The position numbers were made by a program, and so were the translations under genes. Source: Paludibacterium yongneupense DSM 18731 (GTDB lineage Bacteria > Pseudomonadota > Gammaproteobacteria > Burkholderiales > Chromobacteriaceae). From it: a stretch of DNA of 46,706 nt. The first letter of the stretch is position 1; each line of letters begins with the position of its first letter. Under the pieces are notes generated by a model. That model made no database searches. It saw only the letters and a program-made list of their open reading frames with translations, and was not told the DNA's origin. The stretch covers positions 93,593 to 140,298 of the forward strand of contig NZ_KE383957.1 in NCBI RefSeq assembly GCF_000422925.1, read 5' to 3'. Positions 1 to 8,390 of the stretch are shown in pieces.

Positions 1-909
1 CCGCTGGCATCGGCCATCATCCCCGAGCCGGGCATCGAAGCCGAAATCGTCCCGCCGCTGGCTGCCGAGCCGGGTGCCGCCGCCGAGCCGCCGCAGGTCG
101 CGCTTGTCATTCCCGAGCTGAATCTTGAAGCCGAGCCGTCGCCGGCATCGGCCGTCATCCCCGAACTGAAGGACGAAGCGCAAGCCATTCCGACGCTGGT
201 CGGTATGTCAGAACGGCTCGGTGAAGCCGAGGCCGAGCTGCCATCGCTGCTCCCGCTGCAGTCCATTTCCCTCGACAGTTTGCCACGCGGCGTTCTTGGG
301 GGCGGGGTTGGTCCTGAACCTGAACCGGTGTCCGGGCCTGCTTTCGATGTGCTGGCCGACTTGCCGCCGCCTGCGCCGGCTCCGCAGCCGGCGTCGCCGC
401 TGGCTTTCTCCTCCATTGCGCACGGTGCGAGCATGGAGGAGATGATCCAGGCCGCCAAGCTGCGGTTGGCCGACGAATTGCGCCGTCAGCAGACGCGCGA
501 GTTGGAAGAGCGTTTGGCACGGCCCTTCTCCATCGAGGGCGGGGCGACGGGCGACGGGGTAGCGATGGACGAAAGCGCTCCGGCCGGACCCGCGGTGTCC
601 GTGATAAAGGTGGCGGGTGTCGCCGCCGCCTCGCATGTCCAGCCGCCGCCGCCGTCGCGGCAACCGGTGATACCCGTCGACGAAGCGGAGCTGGTCGATC
701 TGCTCGCCCATAAGATCATGCCGCGCATGAAAGTCGAGTTGTCCTTGTGGCTGCAGGATGCCCTCGAATTGCAAGCCAAGCAGATGCTTTCCGGTGTCAT
801 GCACCAGCTCAAGGAAGACTACGAGATGTTGTTTAACGAAACCTTGCGCGACAGTTTGCGCCAGGCCATCGCCGAACTCGGCCATCCCGAGCGCGAGGAG
901 AGATTTTGA
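1..909 (+). CDS. Pro/Ala/Glu-rich protein of unknown function, C-terminal part (5' truncated)
   Basis: The reading frame is open from the first base of the window, so only the last 302 residues are seen and the start lies outside. The first ~75 residues contain an imperfect repeat around an ASAxIPE core (for example SAIIPEPGIEAE, LVIPELNLEAE, SAVIPELKDEAQ). A low-complexity Pro/Ala-rich stretch follows. The last ~80 residues (from about VDEAELVDLL) are predicted to be amphipathic helix, rich in Leu, Gln and acidic residues, and end in EREERF. No catalytic motif or membrane segment is visible. The stop TGA overlaps the ATG of the next gene (TGATG), so the two genes are translationally coupled. 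I do not recognise a family. A repeat-linker plus helical tail suggests a scaffold or envelope-associated protein, but that is a guess. Confidence 0.7.
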   Translation, partial: PLASAIIPEPGIEAEIVPPLAAEPGAAAEPPQVALVIPELNLEAEPSPASAVIPELKDEAQAIPTLVGMSERLGEAEAELPSLLPLQSISLDSLPRGVLGGGVGPEPEPVSGPAFDVLADLPPPAPAPQPASPLAFSSIAHGASMEEMIQAAKLRLADELRRQQTRELEERLARPFSIEGGATGDGVAMDESAPAGPAVSVIKVAGVAAASHVQPPPPSRQPVIPVDEAELVDLLAHKIMPRMKVELSLWLQDALELQAKQMLSGVMHQLKEDYEMLFNETLRDSLRQAIAELGHPEREERF

Positions 910-1469
910 TGGGACACCGCTTGTCCAGGATTGTGACGCGCACGGGCGACGACGGCAGCACCGGTCTGGGAGACGGCTCTCGCGTCGGCAAGGAGTCGCC
1001 ACGGATAGAGGCGCTCGGCGATGTGGATGAGCTCAATAGCGTGCTGGGCGTGCTGTTGGCCGAGTCGCTGCCGTCCGATGTGACCGACTGGCTGTGCGCG
1101 GTGCAGCACGATCTGTTCGATTTGGGGGGCGAGCTGGCGGTGCCCGGTTATGCCGTTCTGACGGTCGGGCATGTCGAGGCGCTCGAGCGCCAGCTCGCCC
1201 TGTTCAATGCCGACCTGCCCATGCTCAAGGAGTTCATTCTGCCTGGCGGCTCGCGCGCTTCGGCCCTGTCGCAGCAGGCACGGGCCGTTTGTCGTCGTGC
1301 CGAACGGGCTCTGGTGGCGCTGGCGCGCGACGAAGCCGTTTCCACGCCAGCCCGGCTGTATCTGAACCGCCTGTCCGACGCTTTGTTCATCCTGGCGCGC
1401 TATCTTAACCGGGCGGCCGGCGTCGCCGACGTCTTGTGGCAGCCCGGCCGGCGCTCCGTGCCGGGCTGA
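909..1469 (+). CDS. PduO-type ATP:cob(I)alamin adenosyltransferase
   Basis: This enzyme transfers the adenosyl group of ATP to cob(I)alamin to make adenosylcobalamin in the cytoplasm. The 186-residue length is typical. The N-terminal ATP-binding signature TRTGDDGSTGLGDG lies at residues 10-23, followed by a DVDELNSVLG helix. The PGGSRASALSQQARAVCRRAER region and the C-terminal YLNRLSDALFILARYLN segment are hallmarks of the PduO family and unlike the CobA/BtuR family. I chose ATG 909 over an in-frame TTG at 906 because it overlaps the upstream stop and has a GAGGAGA ribosome-binding site. A short inverted repeat (AGCCCGGC/GCCGGGCT, 1441-1467) at the 3' end could help termination. No other cobalamin gene is in view, so the enzyme probably serves B12 salvage or housekeeping. 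Confidence 0.93.
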   Translation: MGHRLSRIVTRTGDDGSTGLGDGSRVGKESPRIEALGDVDELNSVLGVLLAESLPSDVTDWLCAVQHDLFDLGGELAVPGYAVLTVGHVEALERQLALFNADLPMLKEFILPGGSRASALSQQARAVCRRAERALVALARDEAVSTPARLYLNRLSDALFILARYLNRAAGVADVLWQPGRRSVPG

Positions 1470-1479
1470 GCCATTCCCG

Positions 1480-2238
1480 TCAGGACGCTCTGCGTTTGAC
1501 GGCCTGGCCGCCGAAGGACTGGCAGTTCGGCATCATCATGATGCTGTTGATCGTGACGTGTGCGGGACGGTCGGCCACCCAGGCGACGGTGTCCGCTATG
1601 TCCTGCGAACTCAGTGGCGTCGTGCCCTCATAGACCGATTGCGCGCGCTCTGCGTCGCCATGGAAGCGGACCCGGGAAAATTCGGTGCCGCCACAGAGTC
1701 CGGGCTCGATGCAGCAGGCACTGACGCCGCTGCCGACCAGGTCGGCGTTGAGATTGTGCGTGAACTGCAGTACGAAAGCCTTGCTTGCCCCGTAGGCGGT
1801 TGAGCCTGCGTAGGGGATCTCACCCGCGGTCGACCCGATATTGATCACGACTCCGCGTCCACGCTCCACCATGCCCGGCAGCACGGCCCGGCTTACGTAG
1901 GCGAGTCCCGCGCAATTGGTTGCGATCATGGTGTCCCAGTTGTCCAGATCGGCTTTATGCGCGGGCTCCAGACCCAGGGCGAGGCCTGCGTTGTTGACGA
2001 GTACGTCGATGGCGGCGAAGGGGGCGGGCAGGGCGGCAATGGCATTTTGCACGGCAGCCCGGTTCTGAACGTCAAGTTCCAGCGGCAAAATCGATGTGCC
2101 AAATTCGTCGGCCAACGCCGCCAGCTTGTCGGTGCGTCGCGCGGCGGCGACGACCTTGTCGCCGCGAGCCGCGAACAGGCGGGCGCAGGCCAGCCCGAAG
2201 CCGGCGCTGGCGCCGGTGATCAATACTGTTTTTTGCAT
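1480..2238 (-). CDS. ydfG: NADP-dependent short-chain dehydrogenase, YdfG-type
   Basis: Classical SDR of 252 residues. The Rossmann motif TGASAGFG is at residues 8-15, NNAG at 82-85, and the catalytic Ser136, Tyr149 and Lys153 are all present. Segments such as NNAGLALGLEPAHKA, AVLPGMVERGRG and the region around EPGLCGGTEFSRVRF match E. coli YdfG closely from memory. YdfG oxidises L-allo-threonine, L-serine and 3-hydroxy acids and reduces malonic semialdehyde (known for the family). The start at ATG 2238 has an AGGAGA site; an upstream in-frame extension to 2286 has none. The gene converges on the cobalamin adenosyltransferase with a 10-bp gap. Substrate in this organism is inferred. Confidence 0.92.
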   Translation of the reverse strand: MQKTVLITGASAGFGLACARLFAARGDKVVAAARRTDKLAALADEFGTSILPLELDVQNRAAVQNAIAALPAPFAAIDVLVNNAGLALGLEPAHKADLDNWDTMIATNCAGLAYVSRAVLPGMVERGRGVVINIGSTAGEIPYAGSTAYGASKAFVLQFTHNLNADLVGSGVSACCIEPGLCGGTEFSRVRFHGDAERAQSVYEGTTPLSSQDIADTVAWVADRPAHVTINSIMMMPNCQSFGGQAVKRRAS

Positions 2239-2299
2239 CGTGTTCTCTCCTTTGCTACGGCCGGATTGCACCGGAAAAAACATCATTCTACGCCTCTGG

Positions 2300-2327
2300 C
2301 CCCGCTCCCGCCGCAGCGGGAGCGGGG
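2300..2327 (-). terminator. Strong hairpin downstream of satP
   Basis: A perfect 12-bp inverted repeat (CCCCGCTCCCGC / GCGGGAGCGGGG) with a CGCA loop lies just after the satP stop, between satP and ydfG, which run in the same direction. On the - strand no T run follows immediately; the nearest one is ~20 bases on. It may be an attenuator or mRNA-stabilising hairpin rather than a full intrinsic terminator. Confidence 0.5.
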
Positions 2328-2334
2328 ATCGCGC

Positions 2335-2895
2335 TTAGTGCGCGGCGGCGGGGCACAGCACCTGCTTCATGCCGCCGGCCATGGCCGAGGCTCCGCAGAT
2401 CAGCCCGACTACGCCTGCAATATGCAGCACGGTGGCACTGGCGGTCAGTTCGGCGGCTGCGAGCAGGAAAAAGAGCAGGGTCAGCGTGCCGAAAATAACC
2501 TGGCTCATGCGGTCATGCTTGAGAGTGCCGACGAACATCAGCAGCGTGAATACCCCCCACAGCAGCAGGAACGCCGCCATCGATGCAGGGTCGGCTGCGG
2601 CGACCAGACCGGTCTTGGGCAGGACCACCAGAAATACCAGCGACAGCCAGAACATTCCGTAGGACGTGAAAGCGAGTGTGCCGAAGGTATTCCCTTTTTT
2701 CCATTCCAGTACCCCGGCGATGACTTGTGCTATGCCACCGTAGAAAACGCCCATGGCCAGAATCATGCCGCTCATGGCGAGCAGTCCCAGATTGTGCAAG
2801 TTGAGCAGAACGGTCGTCATGCCGAAGGCCAGCAGGCCTAGCGGAGCGGGGTTGGCGGTTTGGTCCTTGAAAGTCAATTCTTTGGTTTCCTGCAT
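2335..2895 (-). CDS. satP: SatP/YaaH-family acetate/succinate transporter
   Basis: Inner-membrane protein of 186 residues in the GPR1/FUN34/YaaH family. The signature NPAPLGL follows a short hydrophilic N-terminus and six hydrophobic helices fill the rest. YaaH/SatP of E. coli takes up acetate and succinate with protons (known for the family). ATG 2895 is chosen because a GAGGA site precedes it; an in-frame TTG at 2907 has no better support. The C-terminus is a short CPAAAH tail. The gene is divergent from the chemoreceptor at 3205. An extended -10 (TGCTATACT) sits ~60 bases upstream. Downstream ydfG runs the same way after a strong hairpin. Confidence 0.93.
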   Translation of the reverse strand: MQETKELTFKDQTANPAPLGLLAFGMTTVLLNLHNLGLLAMSGMILAMGVFYGGIAQVIAGVLEWKKGNTFGTLAFTSYGMFWLSLVFLVVLPKTGLVAAADPASMAAFLLLWGVFTLLMFVGTLKHDRMSQVIFGTLTLLFFLLAAAELTASATVLHIAGVVGLICGASAMAGGMKQVLCPAAAH

Positions 2896-3204
2896 GCTAA
2901 TCCTCAAAAATGGTCTGAGCCGACGGCGACATTTCGGCCATCAGGGCCGCGCAGTATAGCAAGCTCGCGCGTGCCCATGTTGCGGTGCGTCAATGTTGTT
3001 CCATCCGCGCCGGTATTGGCTTTGCGCACGTTAACACCCTTTTTTAATACCTGTGAATTAAACACTTTGAATTTATGGGGCCTGCTCAGTAGACTGTCGC
3101 CTGCCTCGATGCTCGGGGCGCCGCTGTCCTGTGCCGCCGGGCGCGGCGGCAGCGGGGACTGGCCGTATCCGCCGCTTGCGGAGTGGGGAAACAAGGGGAA
3201 TGTA
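2896..3204. other. Divergent intergenic region satP / chemoreceptor
   Basis: This 309-bp gap holds the satP promoter region and the leader of the chemoreceptor. The middle (about 3025-3070) is AT-rich and likely carries the + strand promoter, but no clear sigma-70, sigma-28 or sigma-54 element could be fixed. The chemoreceptor frame stays open back to 2860, but that extension has no ribosome-binding site and runs into satP, so I treat it as non-coding. Confidence 0.5.
2953..2958 (-). promoter_or_regulatory. Possible extended -10 element for satP
   Basis: On the - strand the sequence reads TTGCTATACT, a TGn extension plus TATACT, 58 bases upstream of the satP ATG. No good -35 hexamer is visible at 16-18 bp. 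Weak evidence based on motif only. Confidence 0.3.
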
Positions 3205-5070
3205 ATGAAATCGTTAAGAGTCAGGCTGTCTGTCTATTCAAGCCTGCTGGTCGCCGTTGCCGTCTTATTGGTTGCCGGCCTGTGTTACCACAGTCAGATG
3301 CGTCAGGCCGAGGATGCGCGGCTGGCCCAGATGCGGCTGGCGGCGGATACGTATTCCGCTTCGCTCGCATCCTGGGTCGGCGATAAGAAGCGCCTGACGT
3401 CCGCGTTGTCCGCCGCCGTCGGCCTTGGCGACCCGGTGCCGGCGCTGGCGGAAATCGATAAGGGCGGCGATTTTCTTCTGACCTACATCGGTTTCGCCGA
3501 CAAGCATTATGTGTTCTCGCGCAAGACCGATGTGCCTGCGACCTACGATCCGACGTCGCGCCCCTGGTACCGGGAGGCGGTGGCCGCCGGTCAGGTCACC
3601 CTGTCCCAACCCTATGTCGATGCATTCACCCATCAACTGACCTTGTCCATCGCCGCTCCCGTGGCCAGGGACGGCAAGCCGGTGGCGGTGGTTGCCAGCG
3701 ATATCAATGTCGATGGCGCACTGGCGGCCATCGGGCAGACCCATATCGGCGACAAGGGCTATCTGTTTTTGATGAACAAGGCCGGCCTGTTGTTGTCGTT
3801 TCCGGACAAGGCACGGGTGATGAAGGCGGCACAAGAGGTTTGGCCGGGGTCTGGCCCGGCCCTGTCCGGCACCGGGGTGCAGGACGCCAGGATCGGGGGG
3901 CGCGATGTCTACGTCCTGCTGCATCCGGTGGCGGGCAGCGACTGGACGCTGGGGGTCGTGGTCGATCGCCGCGAAGCGGCAGCGCCGTTGCGGCAGGTGG
4001 CACTGACCATCGCACTGGCGGTCATCCTGATTCTGGTGCTGTCACTGCCGCTCGTGTACTGGGTCATCTCGCGGGCGCTGGCAAGCCTGGATAGCATGAA
4101 ATCGGCCATGCGCGATATCGCCGGCGGCGAGGGCGACTTGACGCGGATGCTGCCGGTGTCGAGCCAGGACGAGGTCGGTGAGGCGGTGCTCGCGTTCAAC
4201 CACTTCATTGCCACGCTCAAAGCCATGATCAAGGAACTGCGTGGCAGCACGCAGGCGATGACGCACACGGTGACCGATGTGGCCGCCGAGCTCAAGCATA
4301 TCGCCAGCGAGTCGCAGGATATTGCCCGGACGAGTCTGGACAATGGCAGCGCCATGGACAATATCAGCGGTAGCGTGGCGTCGATCGCCGATTCGGCACG
4401 CATGACCGACAGCATGATCAGCAAAGCTTGCGTGATTTCGGTCAATAGCGAAAACGAAGCCAAACGCGTCGTGGCCGAGGTGCGCGACCTGGTCGGCAGT
4501 GTGAGATCGCTGGCGGAAACCTTGAGTGGTCTCAACCGCCGTGCCGAAGATATCCGCGATATCACCAATGTGATCAAGGATATCGCCGATCAGACCAATC
4601 TGCTGGCGCTGAACGCGGCGATCGAAGCGGCGCGAGCCGGCGAGCAGGGCAGGGGGTTTGCGGTGGTGGCCGATGAGGTGCGCAAGCTGGCGGAAAAAAC
4701 GGCGCAGGCGACCCTGGAGATCGGGAGTCGCGTGAGCGGGATCGTACAGGAAACGGGTACCGCCGCTGACGTGGTCGATAGCGTGGTCGTCAGCGTGGAC
4801 CGCAGTGTGGCCTCGATCGAGTCGTCGGCGGAAAAAATCGCGGCGGTCAAAGCGATAATGGAACAGTCGATGGTGCGTATCGAAGCCGTGGTGAGTGCAA
4901 CGGACGAGCAGAGCGGTGCGGTGCAGCAGATCGCGCGTTCGAGCGAGTCGTTCAATGCGCGACTGCAGAGCCTCGATCAGGTGCTGCACCGTGTCGACCG
5001 GCAGCTCGATGCGATGGCGGCCCATGCCGAAGGCATCGAAAGCGGCTTCGGCCGCTTCCACGTCGATTGA
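3205..5070 (+). CDS. Methyl-accepting chemotaxis protein with dCache sensor domain
   Basis: Membrane chemoreceptor of 621 residues. A transmembrane helix (about residues 7-29) precedes a periplasmic double-Cache domain (about 35-260) with the typical [12 protein letters not shown] motif. A second helix (about 267-290), a HAMP linker and a long cytoplasmic signalling coiled coil follow. The signalling tip [20 protein letters not shown] and [12 protein letters not shown] are highly conserved and contact CheA/CheW. There is no C-terminal CheR/CheB-docking pentapeptide. dCache domains of this kind often bind amino acids, amines or purines; the ligand here is unknown. The start ATG has an AGGGGA site. 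The next gene downstream (- strand) is a purine deaminase, so a purine ligand is conceivable but unproven. Confidence 0.95.
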   Translation: MKSLRVRLSVYSSLLVAVAVLLVAGLCYHSQMRQAEDARLAQMRLAADTYSASLASWVGDKKRLTSALSAAVGLGDPVPALAEIDKGGDFLLTYIGFADKHYVFSRKTDVPATYDPTSRPWYREAVAAGQVTLSQPYVDAFTHQLTLSIAAPVARDGKPVAVVASDINVDGALAAIGQTHIGDKGYLFLMNKAGLLLSFPDKARVMKAAQEVWPGSGPALSGTGVQDARIGGRDVYVLLHPVAGSDWTLGVVVDRREAAAPLRQVALTIALAVILILVLSLPLVYWVISRALASLDSMKSAMRDIAGGEGDLTRMLPVSSQDEVGEAVLAFNHFIATLKAMIKELRGSTQAMTHTVTDVAAELKHIASESQDIARTSLDNGSAMDNISGSVASIADSARMTDSMISKACVISVNSENEAKRVVAEVRDLVGSVRSLAETLSGLNRRAEDIRDITNVIKDIADQTNLLALNAAIEAARAGEQGRGFAVVADEVRKLAEKTAQATLEIGSRVSGIVQETGTAADVVDSVVVSVDRSVASIESSAEKIAAVKAIMEQSMVRIEAVVSATDEQSGAVQQIARSSESFNARLQSLDQVLHRVDRQLDAMAAHAEGIESGFGRFHVD

Positions 5071-5074
5071 ATTG

Positions 5075-5112
5075 CCCCGGGCCGCGGCGCCGCCAGGCGC
5101 TGCGGCCCGGGG
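5075..5112. terminator. 17-bp GC hairpin between chemoreceptor and deaminase
   Basis: The arms 5075-5091 and 5096-5112 pair over 17 positions with one G-T wobble and a GCCA loop. It sits between two convergent stop codons and probably acts on both transcripts. There is no T tract on either side, so the terminator call is tentative. Confidence 0.5.
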
Positions 5113-5120
5113 GCGGGAAC

Positions 5121-6143
5121 TCAGTCGGGGAAGGTTGCCGCGATGCGGCGGCAGGCCGCGATATGCATTGCCTTGTCCGCCGCATCGAGCCAGCTCGCTT
5201 CAAAGGCATTGATTGCCAGTTGTACGATTTCGGTGCGCTCCAATTTCAGGGCGTGTGTCGTGCCCAGCCAGTTTTCCTGCAGGTACCCCCCGAAGTAGGC
5301 GGGGTCGTCCGAGTTGATCGTGGCGCAGAGCCCCGCGGCCAGAAGTTCGCGCAAGGGGTGCTGCTCCAGAGTATCGCAGACCTTGAGGCGGACATTGGAG
5401 TAGGGGCAGACGGTGAGCGGGGTGCGGCTGCGCGCAAGACGGGCGACCAGTTCGCTGTCTTCCAGTATGCGTACGCCGTGGTCGATGCGGCACACGTCGA
5501 GAACGTCGAGCGCTTCACGGATGTAGTCGGCCGGACCCTCTTCGCCGGCATGCGCGACGCGCGGCAGGCCGAGCGTTTTGCATTCGGCAAACAGGCGCGC
5601 GAATTTGGCCGGCGGGTTGCCTCGCTCGCTCGAGTCCAGACCGACACCGTCGATGCCGGCAAGAAACGGCCGTGCGGCTTCCAGCGTCTGCAAACCGTCC
5701 TCTTCGGACAGGTGGCGCAAAAAAGAGAGAATCAATTTCGAACTGATGCCGAGTTCGGCTTTTGCCTGATCCAGTGCGCGCCGGATGCCGCGGTAGACGG
5801 TCGCGAAAGGGATGCCGCGCCCGGTATGCGTTTGCGGGTCGAAAAAAATCTCGCAGTGAACGATGTTGTCGGTCTGTGCGCGTCGCAGATAGGCCCAGGT
5901 GAGGTCGTAAAAGTCGCGCTCCTCGATCAGGACGCCGGCGCCGGCGTAGTAGAGGTCGAGGAAGGATTGCAGGTTTTCGAAACGGTAGGCGGCACGAATG
6001 TCGTCCACGCTGGCATAGGGCAGCGTCACGCCATTGCGGCGGGCCAGTTCGAACATCATTTCCGGCTCGAGCGAGCCTTCGATGTGGAGGTGCAGCTCCA
6101 CCTTGGGGAGCGCCGCGATCAGCGCTTGATGCCGTGTCGTCAT
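5121..6143 (-). CDS. add: Adenine deaminase / adenosine deaminase family (add-like)
   Basis: Metal-dependent amidohydrolase of 340 residues that deaminates a purine amine. Zinc ligands are visible: HLH at residues 18-20, His198 in AHAGEE and the aspartate in SDDP (279-280); Glu201 is the catalytic acid and His222 is in RIDHG. The signature LHLHIEGSLEPE, FDPQTHTGRGIPF and NSDDPAYFGGY resembles the Pseudomonas PA0148-type adenine deaminases rather than true adenosine deaminases, which usually have HVHLDGA. So the likely reaction is adenine to hypoxanthine in purine salvage; this rests on remembered motifs. The ribosome-binding site is weak (AGGAA about 11 bases upstream of ATG 6143). Confidence 0.92.
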   Translation of the reverse strand: MTTRHQALIAALPKVELHLHIEGSLEPEMMFELARRNGVTLPYASVDDIRAAYRFENLQSFLDLYYAGAGVLIEERDFYDLTWAYLRRAQTDNIVHCEIFFDPQTHTGRGIPFATVYRGIRRALDQAKAELGISSKLILSFLRHLSEEDGLQTLEAARPFLAGIDGVGLDSSERGNPPAKFARLFAECKTLGLPRVAHAGEEGPADYIREALDVLDVCRIDHGVRILEDSELVARLARSRTPLTVCPYSNVRLKVCDTLEQHPLRELLAAGLCATINSDDPAYFGGYLQENWLGTTHALKLERTEIVQLAINAFEASWLDAADKAMHIAACRRIAATFPD

Positions 6144-6255
6144 CGTCGGTTTATTCCTGTGCTGGTGGCGATGTATCTGTGTATCGCACGGCCAAAGAGC
6201 GTAAGGATAGCGATTCCGGCGTCGCGACAGAAGCCCGGTCGCGCTTTTTGTGATT

Positions 6256-6612
6256 TCAGCTCATATCCAGAGCCCGTAGCAGGTCGTCGCGGCTGATCGG
6301 TTTGATCAGCAATTCGTCGAAGCCGGCCGCCATGATCTGTTCCTTTTCGCTGGGGAAGGCGTGTGCGGTATAGGCGATGATTTGCAGGGGCGGCGCCAGC
6401 GGTCTGGCCCGCAAAATGCGGCAGACTTCTTCGCCTCCCATTCCCGGCATGCTGACGTCGAGCAGCAAGTGCGTGATGTCCGGGTATTGCTGCAGCAGGG
6501 AGAGGCCGGTCGGCCCGTCTTCCGCATCCAGGACCTCCACCCCGTATTTTTTCAGGATTGCCATCGGCAGTTTACGATTGATCTCTTGATCGTCGACGAC
6601 CAGTACTTTCAT
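6256..6612 (-). CDS. Stand-alone response regulator receiver protein
   Basis: A single CheY-like receiver domain of 118 residues with no output domain. The acidic pocket is Asp7/Asp8, the phosphoacceptor is Asp52 in LLLDVSMPGMGG, and the switch residues Thr82 (YTAHA) and Lys104 (KPIS) are in place. Its ATG overlaps the TGA of the upstream histidine kinase by four bases (ATGA), so kinase and regulator are translationally coupled and very likely cognate. The sequence style is that of receiver domains normally fused to hybrid kinases, so this may be a hybrid kinase split into two proteins. The downstream target is not evident. Confidence 0.93.
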   Translation of the reverse strand: MKVLVVDDQEINRKLPMAILKKYGVEVLDAEDGPTGLSLLQQYPDITHLLLDVSMPGMGGEEVCRILRARPLAPPLQIIAYTAHAFPSEKEQIMAAGFDELLIKPISRDDLLRALDMS

Positions 6613-8297
6613 GAGATGTCCCCGGTTGTATTTTCCAATGCGCGCACCGGCGCCTGCGGTAGCGTGAAGGTGAAGGTGCTGCCCTTGCCCGGCGTGGAGT
6701 CGAGCGCCAGCTCGCCGCCCATCAACTCGACCAGTTGGCGCGATAGGGCGAGTCCCAGCCCCACGCCATCGTGCCGGCGGTTTTCGAAGGTGACAACCTG
6801 CCTGAATTTTTCGAAAACCAGGCGCTGCTCGTTCTTGGCGATGCCTGGGCCCGTATCGCGGACGGTGAAGCGCACTCTGCCGGTCTCGCGCGTCACCGCA
6901 AGGGCGACTTCACCCTCGCGCGTGAATTTGAGCGCATTGTGCAGCAGGTTGTTCAGTACCTGGGTCAGGCGCATCGCATCGCAATTCAGGTTCGGCGGGA
7001 CGTCATCGGCTATCGTCTGCGTAAGAGCCAGGCCTTTCTCCGCCGCCATCGGCTGGTAGCTGGCCAGGATGGTGTGAATGAGTTCGCGCACGACAATCGG
7101 CTTCATGTCGAGTCTTACTTGCCCGGCCTCGACGCGGGCCAGATCGAGTATCGAATTGACCAGATTCAGCAAGTGGTGGCCGCTGGTCTGTATGACGCCG
7201 GCAAATTCGCGGCGCATGGCGCGATCTTCTTCCTCTTGCACCAGTTCCGCATAGCCGATGATACCGTTGAGCGGAGTGCGCAATTCGTGTGATACCGATG
7301 CCAGAAAGTCCGATTTCAAGCGGTTGGCCTCCTCCGCGCGCGCGCGCGCCTCGATCAGCCGGCGCAAGAGCCGCGTCGTGGCCAGGGCAAAGGCCAGCAA
7401 TGTCAGGCTGACGAGCGCGCCGAACAGCAGGTAGCCGCGTTCGCGGGTGTGAAAGTCCGCTAGGGCGGCGTCCTCCGATACGCCGACGAGGACCATGAAG
7501 GGATAGTCCGGCAGGTGGTGGAAGGCGTAGAACCGCGTGGTGCCGTCGATAATGCTGCGCAGGCTGTAGACGCCCTGCCGCGCTTTGTGCGAAAGAGCCA
7601 TGGCGGGGGAGGAGGACAGGCTCTGCCCGAAAGTGACGTCGTTTCCCGACTTGCGCACGCGAACGATGCCATCGTCGCCGAGCAAGGTGATCACACCCTT
7701 GGCTCCGAGATCCATTTCGCTATAAAGCCGGACGAAGTAGTAGGGGTCGAGCGAGACCACCACCGCGCCGCCGAAGCGGCCATCCGCCTTGTTGATCCGT
7801 CGCGTCATCTGGATCGACCACTTGCCCGAAGCGCGCCCGAGAACGGGTTTGCTGATGAACAGGCACTGGCAATCGCGGGCGATGTGGAATTTGAAATGCT
7901 CGCGGTCGGACAGGTCGATGACTTTGTGGTGGGGAAGATTGGACATGATGTAGCTGCCGTGTTCGTCGATGATGCCCAATTGATTGAACAAGCTGCCCAG
8001 TATCATCCCTTCATGTACGTAGCGCGGGATGTCGACCTGCTTCCCCTCCCGCTGGTAACTGAATTTGAGAAACAAAACCGCCTGGTCCACGCTTTTCAGC
8101 GTGCGTAGCGTGTGTTCCTGGAGTGCCTGGGCGAGATTGAGGTTGGTGCGGTTGATATTGCCGATCTCATGCTGCAGTTCGGAGCGGATTTTGTAGGCAA
8201 TGGCAGACCAGGTCAGCAGCAAGAGGAGTAGCGTAAAGCCCCAGACTAGTTTCAGGCCGGGGGTCGGGGGCGATTTGAGCCTTTTGTCACGCGTCAT
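6609..8297 (-). CDS. Membrane histidine kinase with periplasmic Cache sensor
   Basis: Sensor kinase of 562 residues. A transmembrane helix near residues 17-38 is followed by a periplasmic dCache-type region (SDREHFKFH, GRASGKWSIQMTRRI, VVVSLDPYYF). A second helix lies around 285-310, then a HisKA domain with His337 in SHELRTPLNGIIGY and an ATPase domain with NLLHNALKFT, DTGPGIA and GVGLGLALSRQL. All motifs needed for autophosphorylation are present. It lacks a receiver; the partner is the next gene, overlapping by four bases. I prefer ATG 8297 over an in-frame TTG at 8303. No ribosome-binding site is visible; TATAAT is only 6 bases upstream, so the mRNA may be leaderless or the start may be further in. 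Confidence 0.92.
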   Translation of the reverse strand: MTRDKRLKSPPTPGLKLVWGFTLLLLLLTWSAIAYKIRSELQHEIGNINRTNLNLAQALQEHTLRTLKSVDQAVLFLKFSYQREGKQVDIPRYVHEGMILGSLFNQLGIIDEHGSYIMSNLPHHKVIDLSDREHFKFHIARDCQCLFISKPVLGRASGKWSIQMTRRINKADGRFGGAVVVSLDPYYFVRLYSEMDLGAKGVITLLGDDGIVRVRKSGNDVTFGQSLSSSPAMALSHKARQGVYSLRSIIDGTTRFYAFHHLPDYPFMVLVGVSEDAALADFHTRERGYLLFGALVSLTLLAFALATTRLLRRLIEARARAEEANRLKSDFLASVSHELRTPLNGIIGYAELVQEEEDRAMRREFAGVIQTSGHHLLNLVNSILDLARVEAGQVRLDMKPIVVRELIHTILASYQPMAAEKGLALTQTIADDVPPNLNCDAMRLTQVLNNLLHNALKFTREGEVALAVTRETGRVRFTVRDTGPGIAKNEQRLVFEKFRQVVTFENRRHDGVGLGLALSRQLVELMGGELALDSTPGKGSTFTFTLPQAPVRALENTTGDIS

Positions 8298-8303
8298 CGT
8301 CAA

Positions 8304-8335
8304 ATTATAGTTTATATGGGTACGATCTAATCGTA
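8304..8335 (-). promoter_or_regulatory. Candidate promoter/operator before the histidine kinase
   Basis: A perfect 6-3-6 palindrome (TACGAT-CTA-ATCGTA, 8321-8335) lies just upstream of an AT-rich block reading ATATAAACTATAAT on the - strand, with TATAAT at 8304-8309. The palindrome would cover the -35 region of a promoter using that TATAAT, a typical place for a repressor site. No factor is identified. Confidence 0.4.
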
Positions 8336-8390
8336 GGCGCAGGACATGCCCGGGTAAATGCCGGTTTGCTCCCGCTGTCGTGCCCCTGTC

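Noticed and set aside
2860-3204. N-terminal extension of the first chemoreceptor
   Set aside because: It overlaps satP and lacks a ribosome-binding site, and the family N-terminus starts with the transmembrane helix after ATG 3205.
5067-6296. 409-codon + strand frame opposite the deaminase
   Set aside because: Shadow of the deaminase gene; the - strand frame has all zinc ligands.
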